From Luscinia megarhynchos (lineage: Eukaryota; Chordata; Aves; Passeriformes; Turdidae): a DNA stretch of 64,000 nt. Shown here piece after piece: positions 23,733 to 35,160 of the stretch (positions are counted from its first letter, which is position 1; every line of letters starts with the position of its first letter). A program made the position numbers and the translations under genes. The notes below the pieces were generated by a model that saw only the letters and a list, made by a program, of their open reading frames with translations, ran no database searches and had not been told where the DNA came from. The stretch spans positions 16,222,906-16,286,905 of the forward strand of contig JAPFBE010000002.1 of NCBI GenBank assembly GCA_034336665.1, in the 5' to 3' direction.

Positions 23733-23790
23733 TGCTATTTGCTGACAGTGTATGAAACAAAGAGATATATGCTGCAAAAGGCAAACAGAG

Positions 23791-24745
23791 TCATAGAATT
23801 GTTTGGTATGAAAGGGATCTTACAGATTATCTGGTTCCAACTCCCTGCTAAGGGCAGGGAACCTTTCACTGGACCAGGTTGATCAGAGCCCTATCCAGCC
23901 TGGCCTTGAACATTTGCAGGGATAAGGCAGCCACAACTTCTCTGGGCAATCTGTTCCAGTGCCTCACCACCCTCACAGTCACGAATTTTTCCCTAATGTC
24001 AGACCTAAGCCTGCCCTCTTTCAATCTGAATCCATTCTCACTTGTCCTGTAAAAAGTCCCTCTCCATCTTTCTTGTACATTCTGTTCAAGTACTGGAAGG
24101 CCACAATTAGGTCTTCCTGAGCCCTTCTCTTTTCCAGGCTGATTAAATACAATTCTCTCAGCCTTTCCTCATAGGAGAAGTGCTTCAACTCTCCAGTCAT
24201 CTTGGTGGCCTCCTCTGAACTTGCTCCAGCAGGGCTGGGACCTGCTGGGACCCCAGAGCTGGATGCAGTGTTCCAGGTGGGGTCTCACCAGAGCAGAGCA
24301 GAGGGGCAGAATCCCCTCCCTCAGCTGGCCATGCTGCTTTGGATGCAGCCCAGGACACATCTGGCTTTCTGGGTTGGAAGAACACACTGCTGGCTCATGT
24401 CCAGCCTCTCATCCCTCAGCACCTCCAAGTCCTAAGCAGGGCTGCTCTTGACCTGTTCATCCCCCAGCCTATCAGGGGTTGTCCCCCACCATGTGCAGAA
24501 CTTTTTATCTTATTAAACCTCATGAGATTCCCATGGGCCACTTCTCAATCATGTCCCGGTCCCTCTGGATGGCATCCTGTCCTCCAGGTATGTCAACTGC
24601 ACCACTCAGCTTGGTGTCATCTGCAAATTAGCTGAGTATGCACTCAATCCCTTTGTCTTTAATGAAGTTGTGAAATACCACGGGTCCCAGTACAGACCCC
24701 TGAGGGACACCATTTATCACTGGTGTCCATTGGGACACATGCTCT
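23791..24745 (-). mobile_element. CR1 LINE, 5'-truncated, with ORF2 (reverse transcriptase) remnant
   Basis: The minus strand ends at 23791 in ATTCTATGA, the CR1 3' terminus. Reading leftwards from about 24745, the minus strand encodes broken pieces of CR1 ORF2: GVPQGSVLGPV of the reverse-transcriptase domain near 24730-24690, and LCSALVRPHLEHCIQLWGP of its C-terminal region near 24300. The 3' UTR follows. About 950 bases remain of an element several kb long. Stops and frame breaks make it inactive. CR1 is the dominant LINE of birds and truncates at the 5' end on insertion. Confidence 0.95.
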
Positions 24746-25560
24746 TCTGCTTTTTCCTTCCTGAGCTTGACTGACTCTGTCCCACCCCACCAGGATGTTT
24801 CTGCTTTGAGTCTTTTCCTTTGACACTCCTCAGCCCTACTCATTTCTCCTTGTCAGCTGAATCCCTTCCTTGGTTCCTCCCTTCCTCCTTTCCTTCCTTC
24901 CTCCTTTGGGCTTTTTGCCAAACTGCACTTTCCCCCACCTGAGTCCCTTCCTCCCTCAGTCCTCCTGCTTCACAAGCATCCCCGTGCTGTACAGTCTTCC
25001 TGCCCCTGATGAATGCCCTGCCTTTGCCCCCATGCCCACACAGTCCCAGCTCTACCCCAAAGCTTCCTCCTAAAAAGTCTCTCAGCTCACCAGGGTGCCT
25101 CTGTAGACCCTCCAACCTGCTCCAGTCTTCTGCCCTTTCTTAACCCTGGCTACTGTCCCTGTCCCACTGTCATTCTGATTTTCCAGTCTCACACTGTTGA
25201 ACCAGTTCTGGCTCTACTCTCCCAGCTCCCATACTCATCCTCCTTTTCCATTTCCTTATCAAGCTTGTCATCTTCCTTTTGGCTTCCTCTGTCTCAGTTA
25301 TCCCTTAAACCCTGGTTCCCAGACTTCCACAACTTCTCCTCTATCTTAGAACTACCAACTGCTTGGCTGGTAGCACATGGATGGATTATCAAAGATGGAA
25401 ATAAGGGGACTCAGTCTAGTTTTGTCCCTTCAGCCCAAGGCCTGAGTTGGAGCTGCTGCTGGCTCTGTCCTTACAGACACCTTGACCTGATCTCAGACAC
25501 CTTAAGTACCTTAGCATGTCAGCTCCACAAATAAAGTCTCTTGATTGCTTACAACTTGAG
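24746..25560 (+). other. Pyrimidine-rich segment with a 173-codon open frame
   Basis: Directly beside the CR1, the plus strand is C/T-rich (TTCC runs at 24880-24905) and open from 25013 to 25534. The translation is Ser/Leu/Pro-rich with no recognisable domain, and AATAAA overlaps its end at 25530-25535. The composition explains the open frame. It could be an old repeat or degraded element flank; I do not call a gene. Confidence 0.3.
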
Positions 25561-26727
25561 GGCTTAGACTCCAGTCCTCAGGGAATGGCAGCCCAGATCT
25601 TGGGGTCAGAGACCTGGCACTTGCACCACTATAAAAATAGCCAGGACTATCTTTATCCTTCTAATACATTACTATAAAACCTGTCTTGAGTATCAGGATC
25701 AGTTATCTGCCTGTACTTATATTAGGCATTACAAAATATGCTTCAAAAAGATGTACAATTGAATCAGACCAAAAACCCACTCCCAAGAAGCTAACCAGAA
25801 AAAACCTCCAAACACAGATAGAAGTGCTATTGTCTTAGTATAATTTACTAGTTCTGGATATACTCTTGGAATACTGATAGCTTTCTCTGCAAGGCCATTT
25901 ACACAATGCTCTGAAAATCCCCCGAGGTTCCCTCCTGAGCAAGAGGACCTGGAAGTATGCAAAAATGACCTCCTACCAGAGAGTTCTCATGCACTTCCAT
26001 AATTTGTGATGGAAAACACTCCACACTGATCCTCTGCATTCACATTCCCTTCACCACTCCTGCTGAGCTAGCAATTCAGGTAACTGAGGGCTTCCCTTCC
26101 AGTGCAAGGGTTCCCAGCTCTACTGGGATCTGTGGCCTTTTTCTTGGAAACTGGAGTAAGGAAAAGCAGCAGGAGCATGGGGAGCTGGGACTCTATGTGG
26201 CAAGATGAAATTGGAAATTTCAGCTGATACGGGCAAAGGTAGAAGTTATCCATTGGGGACAAGGGCTCGACAAGGGCTCAGAGAAAAAGTGCTAAGAGGC
26301 TGGCTCCAAAAACATTGGTAACCACTGACCTAGAGACACTGGCAGCTTGCAGTAATTAATGTATTCCATTACCTCATGGTTTTATGCTTCAGATGCAGAT
26401 TAATAGCACTCATTCAAAGAAAGAGTGACATCATCTGCATAAAATCCTTTCCAGTGTCATACAGTGTTCTCTTGCTCTCTGATTATTGCTGGTCTACTGG
26501 ATTGGTGATAGTGTTTCAGATTTTGTTTTAAAAATTGCAAGTCCCTCAATCCTCCATTCAAGCCTGTTTTGTAAGAATCCTCTTAATGGAGAAAGGGACT
26601 TTATATCCAAATACTTTTTCTGAATTCTCCACCTCCTCATTCCTACATCAACTTTCTGCAGAGGTTTTGTGTGTCTCCACAACATGAAAGGAGGTTGTAA
26701 TGAGTGGGAGCCAGTTGTGTTGCAAGC
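25561..26727. other. Intergenic DNA, nothing recognised
   Basis: AT-leaning non-coding sequence with short frames only, lying between two CR1 copies of opposite orientation. Confidence 0.6.
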
Positions 26728-26953
26728 ACCAAGCAATAGGACAATAGGAAATGGCCCCAAGTTGTGTCAGAGGAAGTTTAGATTGAACATTAGGACGTTG
26801 CCCAGGGAAGTGGTTGAGTCACCATTCCTGGAGATATTTAAAAGAAGTGTGGATATGGCACCTGAGGGCATGGTTTAGTGGTGGACTCACTGGGTAAATG
26901 GTTGAGCTCAGTGATCTTAAAGGTCTTTTTCAGCCTAAATGATTCTATGATTC
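26728..26953 (+). mobile_element. CR1 LINE 3' fragment with internal deletion
   Basis: From GGAAATGGCCCCAAG through GGAAGTGGTTGAGTCACC, GTTTAGTGGTGGACT and CTTAAAGGTC to the terminal AAATGATTCTATGATT, this is the CR1 3' end on the plus strand. Relative to the usual CR1 3' region, the stretch between ACATTAGGA and TGCCCAGGG is missing (about 40 bases). Only about 225 bases remain, so it is non-functional. Confidence 0.93.
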
Positions 26954-28076
26954 AGCCTTCATCCTAGCAGGGTCATCTAGGGGCAGTTTGCATACTTGCA
27001 GGACCTTTTTTGAGGAAAAGCAGTCATTAGACTCCTACACACCATTCTGCGTAGGCAGCACAATCTAGCTCTGCAATTTTTTGATGCCATTGCCTTATTA
27101 AAAATAAATAATCTCCAAAGATAACAGAGAGAAGGAAATAAGACAGACAATATTCCTTTGGACAGTAAGTGTCTCATATGCTTGTATGATATAACCTGAT
27201 ATCAAAGTACTTGAATTTCACAGATGTATGTTTTTTCCTCAGCATTTTCACAAAGCTTCCATTAAAGCACTAATTGAGTTCACATGCATGTGGCAGGAGA
27301 ATATGCCCAAGAGTACATACAAAAAAAAGAATGAATGAAACAAATTCTAAATACTTTACTGTTTTATTTGGCTATTCATTTTTCAATACATTTCTAATCT
27401 GAAACCTGCAATTAAGATGTTGTGCTATCTGAAACAATAGGCTGGGTTTACATATAGCTGTCAATCACCACAGAAGGTGCTGGGAAACATTCTGTAAAAC
27501 TCTGTCTACACTGTGCAAAAAGGAAATCACAGCTGCAGCTAAGCAAGCAACATCATAATAATTTCCCTGAAGTCATCTGCTTGGATTTTCAGATGAATTC
27601 ACCACAAGCAGGCTTAAGTTCAAATAACATTCCTTTTCCAGCAGTTTTCTGTCAGTTCAATAGCCCAGACCCTTGTGGAAAGGATACTTCCAGGACCTTA
27701 GAGCTGGGAAGATTTTCTGTGTGTCTGATTATTGTTCCCTGCTGTTGCTTGCAGACACACTGCATCTGAATTCATAGAAATGACAAAGCCCTGTCTTTAA
27801 AATGAAGGGCCAAGGAAGGAGGGGCAAGGCAATTCTTTCTATTATTTCCTATAAAAAGATACTGTCTGTTCAGAAACACCTTGCTTCCAGCTTGAACTTT
27901 TCTTAACTAACCTAGACTTTTCATATCAGTGATCTTTCCACTGTTTGCCCAGGATTTATACACCACTCCCATACCCTCTGGCAGCATTGGTTTTGACAAG
28001 GTAAACAAGCTCAAACTCTTCTGGTATCTTCCAGAAAGTTTCTGAATGGTCTAACATAGAAAGTTTCTAGATGGCC
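26954..28076. other. Intergenic DNA, nothing recognised
   Basis: AT-rich non-coding DNA between the CR1 fragment and the AAAC repeat. No exon, island or repeat was recognised. Confidence 0.6.
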
Positions 28077-28179
28077 CAAACAAACAAACAAACAAACAAA
28101 GAAACAAAGTAAGCCCCCAACCTGAACAAAACCAAAACAAACTAACCAACTAAACAAACAAACAAACAAAAAATCACAA
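28077..28179 (+). repeat. (AAAC)n simple repeat, interrupted
   Basis: Two AAAC runs (28077-28108 and about 28150-28171) are joined by A/C-rich sequence with few other bases. It is a degenerate tetranucleotide repeat. Confidence 0.85.
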
Positions 28180-31100
28180 AAGCAGACCTGTATCCTGACC
28201 TACATATGGAGGTTTCCATCAAATGTCTGTCACCTGGCAAATAATATATAAATTCTCAGTACTGCTCTTTACTGTTGCAGGAAAACAGTCTGGCCCAATG
28301 CTCCAGAAGGAGCAAAAGGACTATTGTTTAAGCCCCTGGCTGAACATCAACACATCCCAGTACATGTCAGGCCTGTTTTTCAGAAATATTAAACAGCATT
28401 GACCCTCCTTGACTTCAAGAGGAGTTGAAGATGCTCAGACAAAGCCCTTGAAAGCAAGGTTTGGCTCTTGAGGTAGATGTAGAATGAGCCTGTGTTCACA
28501 CAGTTGTCTGCTGCAGCACCTCATGTCCTCAGGTACATTTATGGTTGAGAATGGTGGCAAGCTCTCACATCCTCAGAAACCCTTTTTGCTCTTCCAGTCG
28601 CTTCAACTTGGCACTCTCATTCTCTGAGTGAATCACAAGTGGTCAGAAGCTGTCTGGAGGAAGTGTTTTCTGCCCATTGGGGAAAGCTGACTCATGCACA
28701 CTGAACCCTCTGAAGAGACTGATTACAGAAAATGTCCAGTTGTTGATAATATGTCACCCTCTTGTTTTCAAGACCTTTCTTGGCCTTTATGCTTGGGTAA
28801 TGGATGGATGGATGGATGGATGGATGGATGGATGGATGGATGGATGGATGGATGGATGGATGGATGGATGGATGGATGAAATCTGCATGCATTGGTGAAA
28901 GAGAGGTGAAGCTCTGTCTTTGGTAACAGGGATTATATGGGTCACAGGCACTTTCAACTGATTTAGACAGTGCAATAGATATGATAAAGAAAATAGTGCA
29001 AAAGGCATCATTTTGACTCTTTGTTATTAACATCGGAAGAAAGAAGGAGTTAGGTCTTACATTAGGGAGAGGAAAACTATTGGTCCATGTTGTAGGGTCA
29101 GGTCCAGAGATAAGAGGCTCTGCATTTCTGAGAGCAAGACCCCATAAAGCTCTCAAAAATGTTCAGCATGATGAGAAAACTGAGGCATGGTATGGCACAC
29201 AGACATGTTATTGTTTTGCCTAGATCTGTATTTCTCTTGTGCTGCCTAAAATAGTGTTGAGGGATCTGTAAGGGGGAGGATTGGGATGTGGTTGGAAACC
29301 TCATGCAAAGGCTGCAGTATTCACTTAGGCTATCATGTGTCCCCAAGGAGACAGCCTGCCAGAATATCCACAGAGCTGGTGCTCTGGGAAAGAGTTAGAT
29401 TAAGCCATCAGGGAGTCTCTGAGACCTGAGACCAGTCTCAGGATCTGCATCAGCAGGAGCAAACCATTACACAGAGGTCAAGTTCACCCTGACTAAAGAC
29501 CTGAGTTGGCACCAAAGGCAAATCAGCTATGAAGTTTTTGCTTATAAACTTGGCACTCAGCTCCAAACCTCTTACTGAATACCAGGGCTGACTGAATACC
29601 AAGGTCCCAGTTCTTGTAAGGGGATGCTCAGAGAGGGTCTGCACTTTGGGAATGCATCAAGAAATCCAAAGATGTGAAGCAAAGAGATGCAGCAGACTGG
29701 ACCAAGTCACACATGGAGGAGGGAGAGAAGGGCTACAGCACCAAGCTCTCCAGAGATCACCATGTGAACTGCTGGGGAATGATGGATTGAATCACCAATT
29801 TGCAGCCTTGCAGCTGCCTGGGAAAATGGGAAACCCTGTGGCTTTCAGGCTCCCTGGTCCCAGTCCTGCCAGTCACATGGAAAGCCCTGGGATGAGAGAC
29901 TGAGGGTTTCCAGCACCCTCCCTTGTTCAGCAGCCTGCCAGAAATGCAGTGACCCAAGGGTTTTCCCTTTCATGGAAAAATGTTGAAATTTAGGTTTCTT
30001 TCCAATTTGAAATGAAACCAGATTTTGCAATACCAAAATCCTCCACAAAATGAAATGACTTTTCATAGCACAGCTTTACTGATTGATGCAGACTGCATGT
30101 AACTGAGAGGAGCCTGGTAAGTGGGTGTTTCAATCAGAATTTCCTGGTCTGTCACTTCCAAGAAGACAATTCACTGCAAAAACTGGTGGCTGCAGTTTTG
30201 CAGGAGCACGGTGAGAAAGCAGATGGGGCACAGCATTGGTGCAATGTCACACATATCCAGGTGCTGCTGCCAGTGTGGCAGCTTCTCAGGAGAGGTGCCC
30301 TTGCACACTGCACCTTCCCTTCTCCGTGCTGTGACACACCTGGACCGTGGTGAGAGTCTTTTCCTCGGGGACACAGGCACAGTTTCCTGGCTCTCTTGGC
30401 TTAGAGGTGTTCACACTGCAGCTAGCAAAGATGCAACAATTGGGGTTAGCTGAGCTCACCAGTAGAAGTATCTGATTTAAGGTGAACAGGAAAATAAACA
30501 GAGGATGGAGGAGCTCTGGAGATGAAGGAACGCTGCATCAAATGTTTTTGCACAGAAATTATTTCTGTTTATCACCATTATGCACATGCACATGGCTTCA
30601 GTTTTTACAGCAGTTGCCCAACTCACCTGCTGCGTGTGGATGATAAGATACTCGACTGTGAGGAAGATTCAATTAATTCTACTCTGCAGTTAGTTTGGTA
30701 AATTCGTTTGATAGTCTGGTCTGAGCAACACAGGGTTATTAATATCTGCAGGAGGCACAGGAGAATGCTGCAGAGTAATATTTCTGAAACAAAGGCTCTA
30801 GGACATGATTGAGACAATAAAACTCCCTTGTACAAGATGATTACTTTAAACTCACTTCTCTAAATATCAAAAAGCTGGTGGCACAAAAATGGGTTAAAAA
30901 TACTTGGGTTTGCTATTTATTTTACTGGAAGAGGATCAGAACAGAATAAGCATAGACTTTAAATGACACATCAGAAAATATAGCTTACAAAACAAAGAAA
31001 CAGACTTGTATGGCTTTTTAAATCTCTTCACCTCTGGAACTAATCCTGACTAATTTAACTGCATGTATGTGTTGTCTTTTCTATTGTAGGTGTTGCTTTC

Positions 31101-31954
31101 TTGCTGACTTTTTTCATATTATTAATTCATTTACCTCCAGCAGTTACAACAAAGTGGACAGTCCTCTTCACCAAAAGAAGAGCAGAAATGGGTCCCCCTT
31201 GAAGGAATTCCCCACCTAAAATGAGGCACAACTTTGTTCCTTCAAGCTACCCAAACACAGAGCACAGATTTTGCATGGGTTTTATTTAAACCATTTTAAT
31301 TGTTTATAGAATAAAATAAATTAATAATATTATGCTTGAGACACCCAATGACAAGGTGTTCCAGATTGTCTAAAATCTGTTGGTCTGTAGGTGTTTATAA
31401 GTGTGGCAGCCCCGTTCTCCATTGCTCTCCAAATTCTGATTTTCTGGATGCAGTTTTACAATGAGAGCCCCAGCTCTGCAGTCCATACTTAGGGCAAGCA
31501 CTTGTATTAGACCTGGACCTCTCTAGTGTGGCACCCAGCTTGCACCAGTAAGGCCAAGGCAAAAGAAAATATGCTCCCAGCAAGGTTTTCTGCAGACAGA
31601 AAAGGAGAAATCTGTATTGAACAGAGTGAGCAGGAAAGTATGTTGTTCACTGCTTAAAAATCAATATTCTCTGGGAACTTCACCTCATCCTTAAGGTATC
31701 TAATTACTTGTGAACTTCCATTCACAGTGACATGTAGTGTTGAAGGGAGGAAAGCTAATGGGAGCTGTTTGTCTTCCTTTATCCTGCAGAAATGTCAGGT
31801 TTAAGAGCTGTATTTGTTACAAGCACACTCCTTCCTTTGGGAAACATTACATATTTAATCCACTTAGTATCTTGCTACCAAGACAGGTACTGTTTGGAGC
31901 AATACATATTTTTCAGTGCAGTCTGGGATCTCAGTTTATCAGTAAATAAACTAC
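28180..31954. other. Intergenic DNA containing one tetranucleotide repeat
   Basis: Apart from the ATGG repeat at 28800-28878 I see no feature. The open frames here are short, overlapping on both strands and lack protein resemblance. Confidence 0.6.
28800..28878 (+). repeat. (ATGG)~20 microsatellite
   Basis: A pure ATGG/GGAT array of about 79 bases without interruption, hence probably young and variable in length. The WMDG and HPSI peptide repeats read from it are artefacts. Confidence 0.97.
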
Positions 31955-32058
31955 AAAAAAAAAAAAAAAAATTCAAGAGAGTGTTTCTCTTTGGCCAGGG
32001 CTGTCCTCTTCTACTGTACCACTGGAAAAAAAAGAAAAAAAGAAAAAAAAAAAAAAAA
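31955..32058 (+). repeat. Two poly-A tracts
   Basis: A17 at 31955-31971 and an A-rich run with G interruptions at 32026-32058. The first follows AATAAA (31945-31950) by only four bases, too close for a normal polyadenylation site. No processed gene copy is visible upstream. Confidence 0.7.
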
Positions 32059-33204
32059 GCACAGTGATTAACACAGTGAGCTCATTTGAAAAATATCTGT
32101 AAAGTTTCTAGGAGCATTTTCACTGACCTGCTCTTTCATACCAGACATCTTTTGTTCCCCTCCTCTTTAGGCTGCAAGCTGTCTGTGGGTGCTTACATGT
32201 AAGTAGTAGTTTGCACTGGAACAAAAGCATTTCTCTGGGGAATTTTAGGTGTATGCTCAAGGTGTGGAGGTCTTTGGTTTGTCCAAAGAGGAGCTCTTCC
32301 AGGACAGATCAATTAGTTGCTAGCCATACCTTTTTTTTTCCCCTTTTCTATTATTTTGTTTCAAATTAACTTTACATTGAGTGCTAGGCAAAAATCAACG
32401 TCTTCCGTGGAATTTTAATGAAGGAGAGAGTAAATTCCAGAACTTTACAAAATAGGTAAATAAACTGAGAATTCTCTCAGGTGTGCAGGTGAAAATGTGG
32501 AGTAGCCCAGATGAAATTATTGAAGTAATTCCACACAAAGGAGTACGTATGAATTAGAAATTCATTCACAGTGCTGGAAAGGATCAAAGAAGAGGAATGA
32601 TCAGGTAGGAGTAAGGATGATGGTACACAGACTTTGTCACAGTAGCATAAGAATGAAACACAGACAAAGGGAATCAGCCACCCTCACTCACACACGGGGC
32701 TGGAGACTGTGTTGTTACTTGGGTGAAATACTCGGCATTGCCTTATGGGGTGTGCATGCCTGCAGAGTTCAAATATTTTATGTGAGCCCTATCTGGCCTG
32801 GAGGGAAATTCCTGCTGCCCCTATATTTAACTTGCATTACAGAAGGCCAATAAAATTCCCCTCGGATTTAGCTGTCTCAGTAACAACTGCCCAAAATTAG
32901 CAGGCAGCCTTTTTTTTTTTTTTTTAAGCGTCTAGAGCAATCCAAAAGAATTTTACTAGGTTAAATAATATTTACCCTATGCTAAAGTGGGATGCCCCTT
33001 GAGAGGAGCCTGGCTTGTGGCAGGGAAGGGGGTGTGAAGGTCATCTGGACACTCACAAGTGGATCAAGCAGTGTGGCCAGGCAAGGGCAGCTGCCATGCT
33101 GGCAGTGGTCTGGGAAATGCTGCCAGCTGCCAAGTGGGGAAGGTGCTCGTGCCTGTGTCTTGTTTCTGGGGCAGCATCCCCTGACACCCTAACCCATCCA
33201 AGGA
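32059..33204. other. Intergenic DNA with a poly-T tract
   Basis: Non-coding sequence. T16 lies at 32910-32925. GC content rises after 33000 towards the CR1 cluster. No gene was recognised. Confidence 0.6.
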
Positions 33205-33324
33205 TGGGCTGGATGGGGCTCTGAGCAACCTTATCTAGTGATGCTGTCCCTACCTGTGGCAGGGGGTTTGAAGGAAATGATCTTTAAGGTCACCTCCAGC
33301 CCAAAGATTCTGTGATTCCATGAA
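33205..33324 (+). mobile_element. CR1 LINE 3' terminal fragment
   Basis: GGATGGGGCTCTGAGCAACC, then TGGCAGGGGGTT, GATCTTTAAGGTCACCTCCA and AAGATTCTGTGATTCC match the end of CR1 on the plus strand. About 120 bases remain. It lies 360 bases from an oppositely oriented CR1, so the two 3' ends face each other. Confidence 0.9.
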
Positions 33325-33681
33325 GAGGCTTTGCACCAGGCACGTGCCAAGAGGCAGCTGTGCCTCTCTGGGGCAGGGTGAGGGGCAGAGATTTGCAGGG
33401 ATTTGCAGGAAGGTGCAAACAGCACTTGCAGGGCAGCCCCAGCCTTGGGAGCGCAGCTGGAGCTTCCCCACTGCCACTTAGGAGGGACAGACTGCAGCTC
33501 TTCCTTGCCACCTCCTCTGCTCCCTCCTGCAGGGGCAAGCCCTGTGCTCCCCAACTCCTGTGGCAGTGGAGCTGCTGGAGGTGGCAGCGCAGGAGAAGAT
33601 GTCTTGGGCTCCCAACTTTTGCTGTGCTGCTCCTCAGCCACACTGACACCACCAAAGTCCAAAGCTGATGAGGTGGGCAGG
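33325..33681. other. GC-richer spacer between facing CR1 copies
   Basis: This 357-base spacer is richer in G and C than its surroundings and is open on both strands in several frames, without protein resemblance. I cannot assign it to a repeat. Confidence 0.4.
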
Positions 33682-34012
33682 GATTTCTGGAGATCATCCA
33701 GTCCAGCCTCCCTTCTCAAAGCAGGGACAACTATGAGCAGTTTTTGAGAGACAGTTTTAGTTGGGTTTTGAAGGATGGAGATTTCACAACCTCCCTGGAC
33801 ACCTATCCCAGTGTTCCACTTTCAAAGTGAAGGCTTAAATTCCTGTAGTTCAGTGTGTGCCCATTCTTTCTTGTCCTGTCACTAGGCACCACTGAAAAGA
33901 GCCTGACACTTTACATCTTTCCTTCAGATATTTTTACACTCAAGGCCCATCTTGTGCCTTCTCTTCTCTGCATGAAACAGTCCCAGCTTTCCCAGGACAG
34001 AATACAGCTGCA
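33682..34012 (-). mobile_element. CR1 LINE 3' portion, diverged
   Basis: On the plus strand GGAGATCATCCAGTCCAGCC, ACAACCTCCCTGGACA, TCTTGTCCTGTCACTAGG and CACCACTGAAAAGAGCCTGA are the reverse complement of the CR1 3' region. Many substitutions and small gaps indicate an old copy. It is probably the 3' end of the element continuing at 34060-35160, with about 1 kb of internal sequence lost; two separate insertions are the alternative. Confidence 0.85.
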
Positions 34013-34059
34013 GGGCACAGCCATAAAAACATACTGATGACCAGTCAACAGCTTATGGA

Positions 34060-35160
34060 CAACCATCCCTTTTTATAACTTTGTGCTGGTATTTTCCTGC
34101 TTCTGTTTCTGCAAAAATCATCTAACCCCTCTCCATTGTGCTGCCTATCACATAACCTGACACACTAATATCATTGTAGGAAGCTATCAGATGGTTTGAG
34201 CACAGTTTGCCCTTCTGAAGTCCATGCTGACTCCTACTCCTTGTTCTTCATATATTTGGAAAATGTCTCCTGGATGGGTTTTTCTATCATCTTCCTGGGG
34301 ATCTAAGTCAGGGTAGTTCCCCATATCCTCCTTCCTGAAGACAAGGAGTGACTTTTTTTTTTTTTCTTCCACTCCTAAGGTACCCCTCCCAAAAGCCAGG
34401 ACTTTTTAAAGGTTGTCAGGAGCAGTCTCACAATTTATCAGCCTGTGGGTGCACCCTGCCAGCTGCACGGGCTCAAGTTTGTTTAAATGCTCCCTAACCC
34501 AGTCCTCTTGCACCGAGAGCACAAATCCCTTGCTCTGGGCTTTCCCTCTGGTCTCAGGGCCTTTGGGTTGCTGAAGTCCACTCTTACAGTCAAATCCAAT
34601 GGGAAGAAGGCATTGACCTTTTCTATGCCCTTTGCCACCAATTCTCTTGCCCTCTGCCCCATACAGCACCAAGAACATACTTTCCCCAGTTGTCCTTTTC
34701 CTACTAATGTACCCAGGGAAGCTGCTCTTATTACCTTTTTACCCCCATTAAAGATTCAATTCCATATGGGCTGACTTTTCTTACCCCAGTCATGCACTCC
34801 CAGTGTCTCTGCATTCCTCCTGGATCACCTGCACCTGCTCCCACTTTTTGCATGCTTCCTTTTTACATTTTAATTTGGTAAGGAGCTCCTTGTTCATCCA
34901 TGCAGATCTCCTGGTACCTTTGCTTGATATCCTGCTCATTGGGATGGACCATTCTGGTGCTGGGAAGAGATGACCTTTGAAAATCAATCAGCTCTCCTGG
35001 ACCACTCTTCTTCCCAGAGATGTTTCCTGTAGGATTCTTCCAAGCACATCCAAATCCAAAGCCTGCTTTCCTGAACACCAGGGTTGTAATGTTGCTTTGT
35101 TCCCTCCCCTCAAGATCCTCAACTCCAGCATATCAAATGCTGAAGAGCAGACAAGCACCT
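34060..35160 (-). mobile_element. CR1 LINE internal part: ORF2 endonuclease-RT linker and RT remnants
   Basis: The minus strand retains diverged, frame-broken CR1 ORF2. Pieces include RRSAWMNKELLTKLKCKKEA (near 34900), PETRGKAQSKG with VREHLNKLEPVQ (near 34600-34450), and FRKEDMGNYPDL (near 34340), which corresponds to the FKKGKKEDPGNYRPVSL region of CR1 RT. Most bird CR1 copies keep only the 3' few hundred bases, so a fragment reaching the linker upstream of RT is comparatively long. It has multiple stops and a poly-T insertion at 34352-34364, and is inactive. Confidence 0.9.

Noticed and set aside
28677..29156. WMDG and HPSI repeat open frames
   Set aside because: They are direct readings of the ATGG microsatellite.
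31941..31971. AATAAA followed by A17 as a processed pseudogene tail
   Set aside because: The signal is four bases from the A tract, too close, and no mRNA-like sequence lies upstream.
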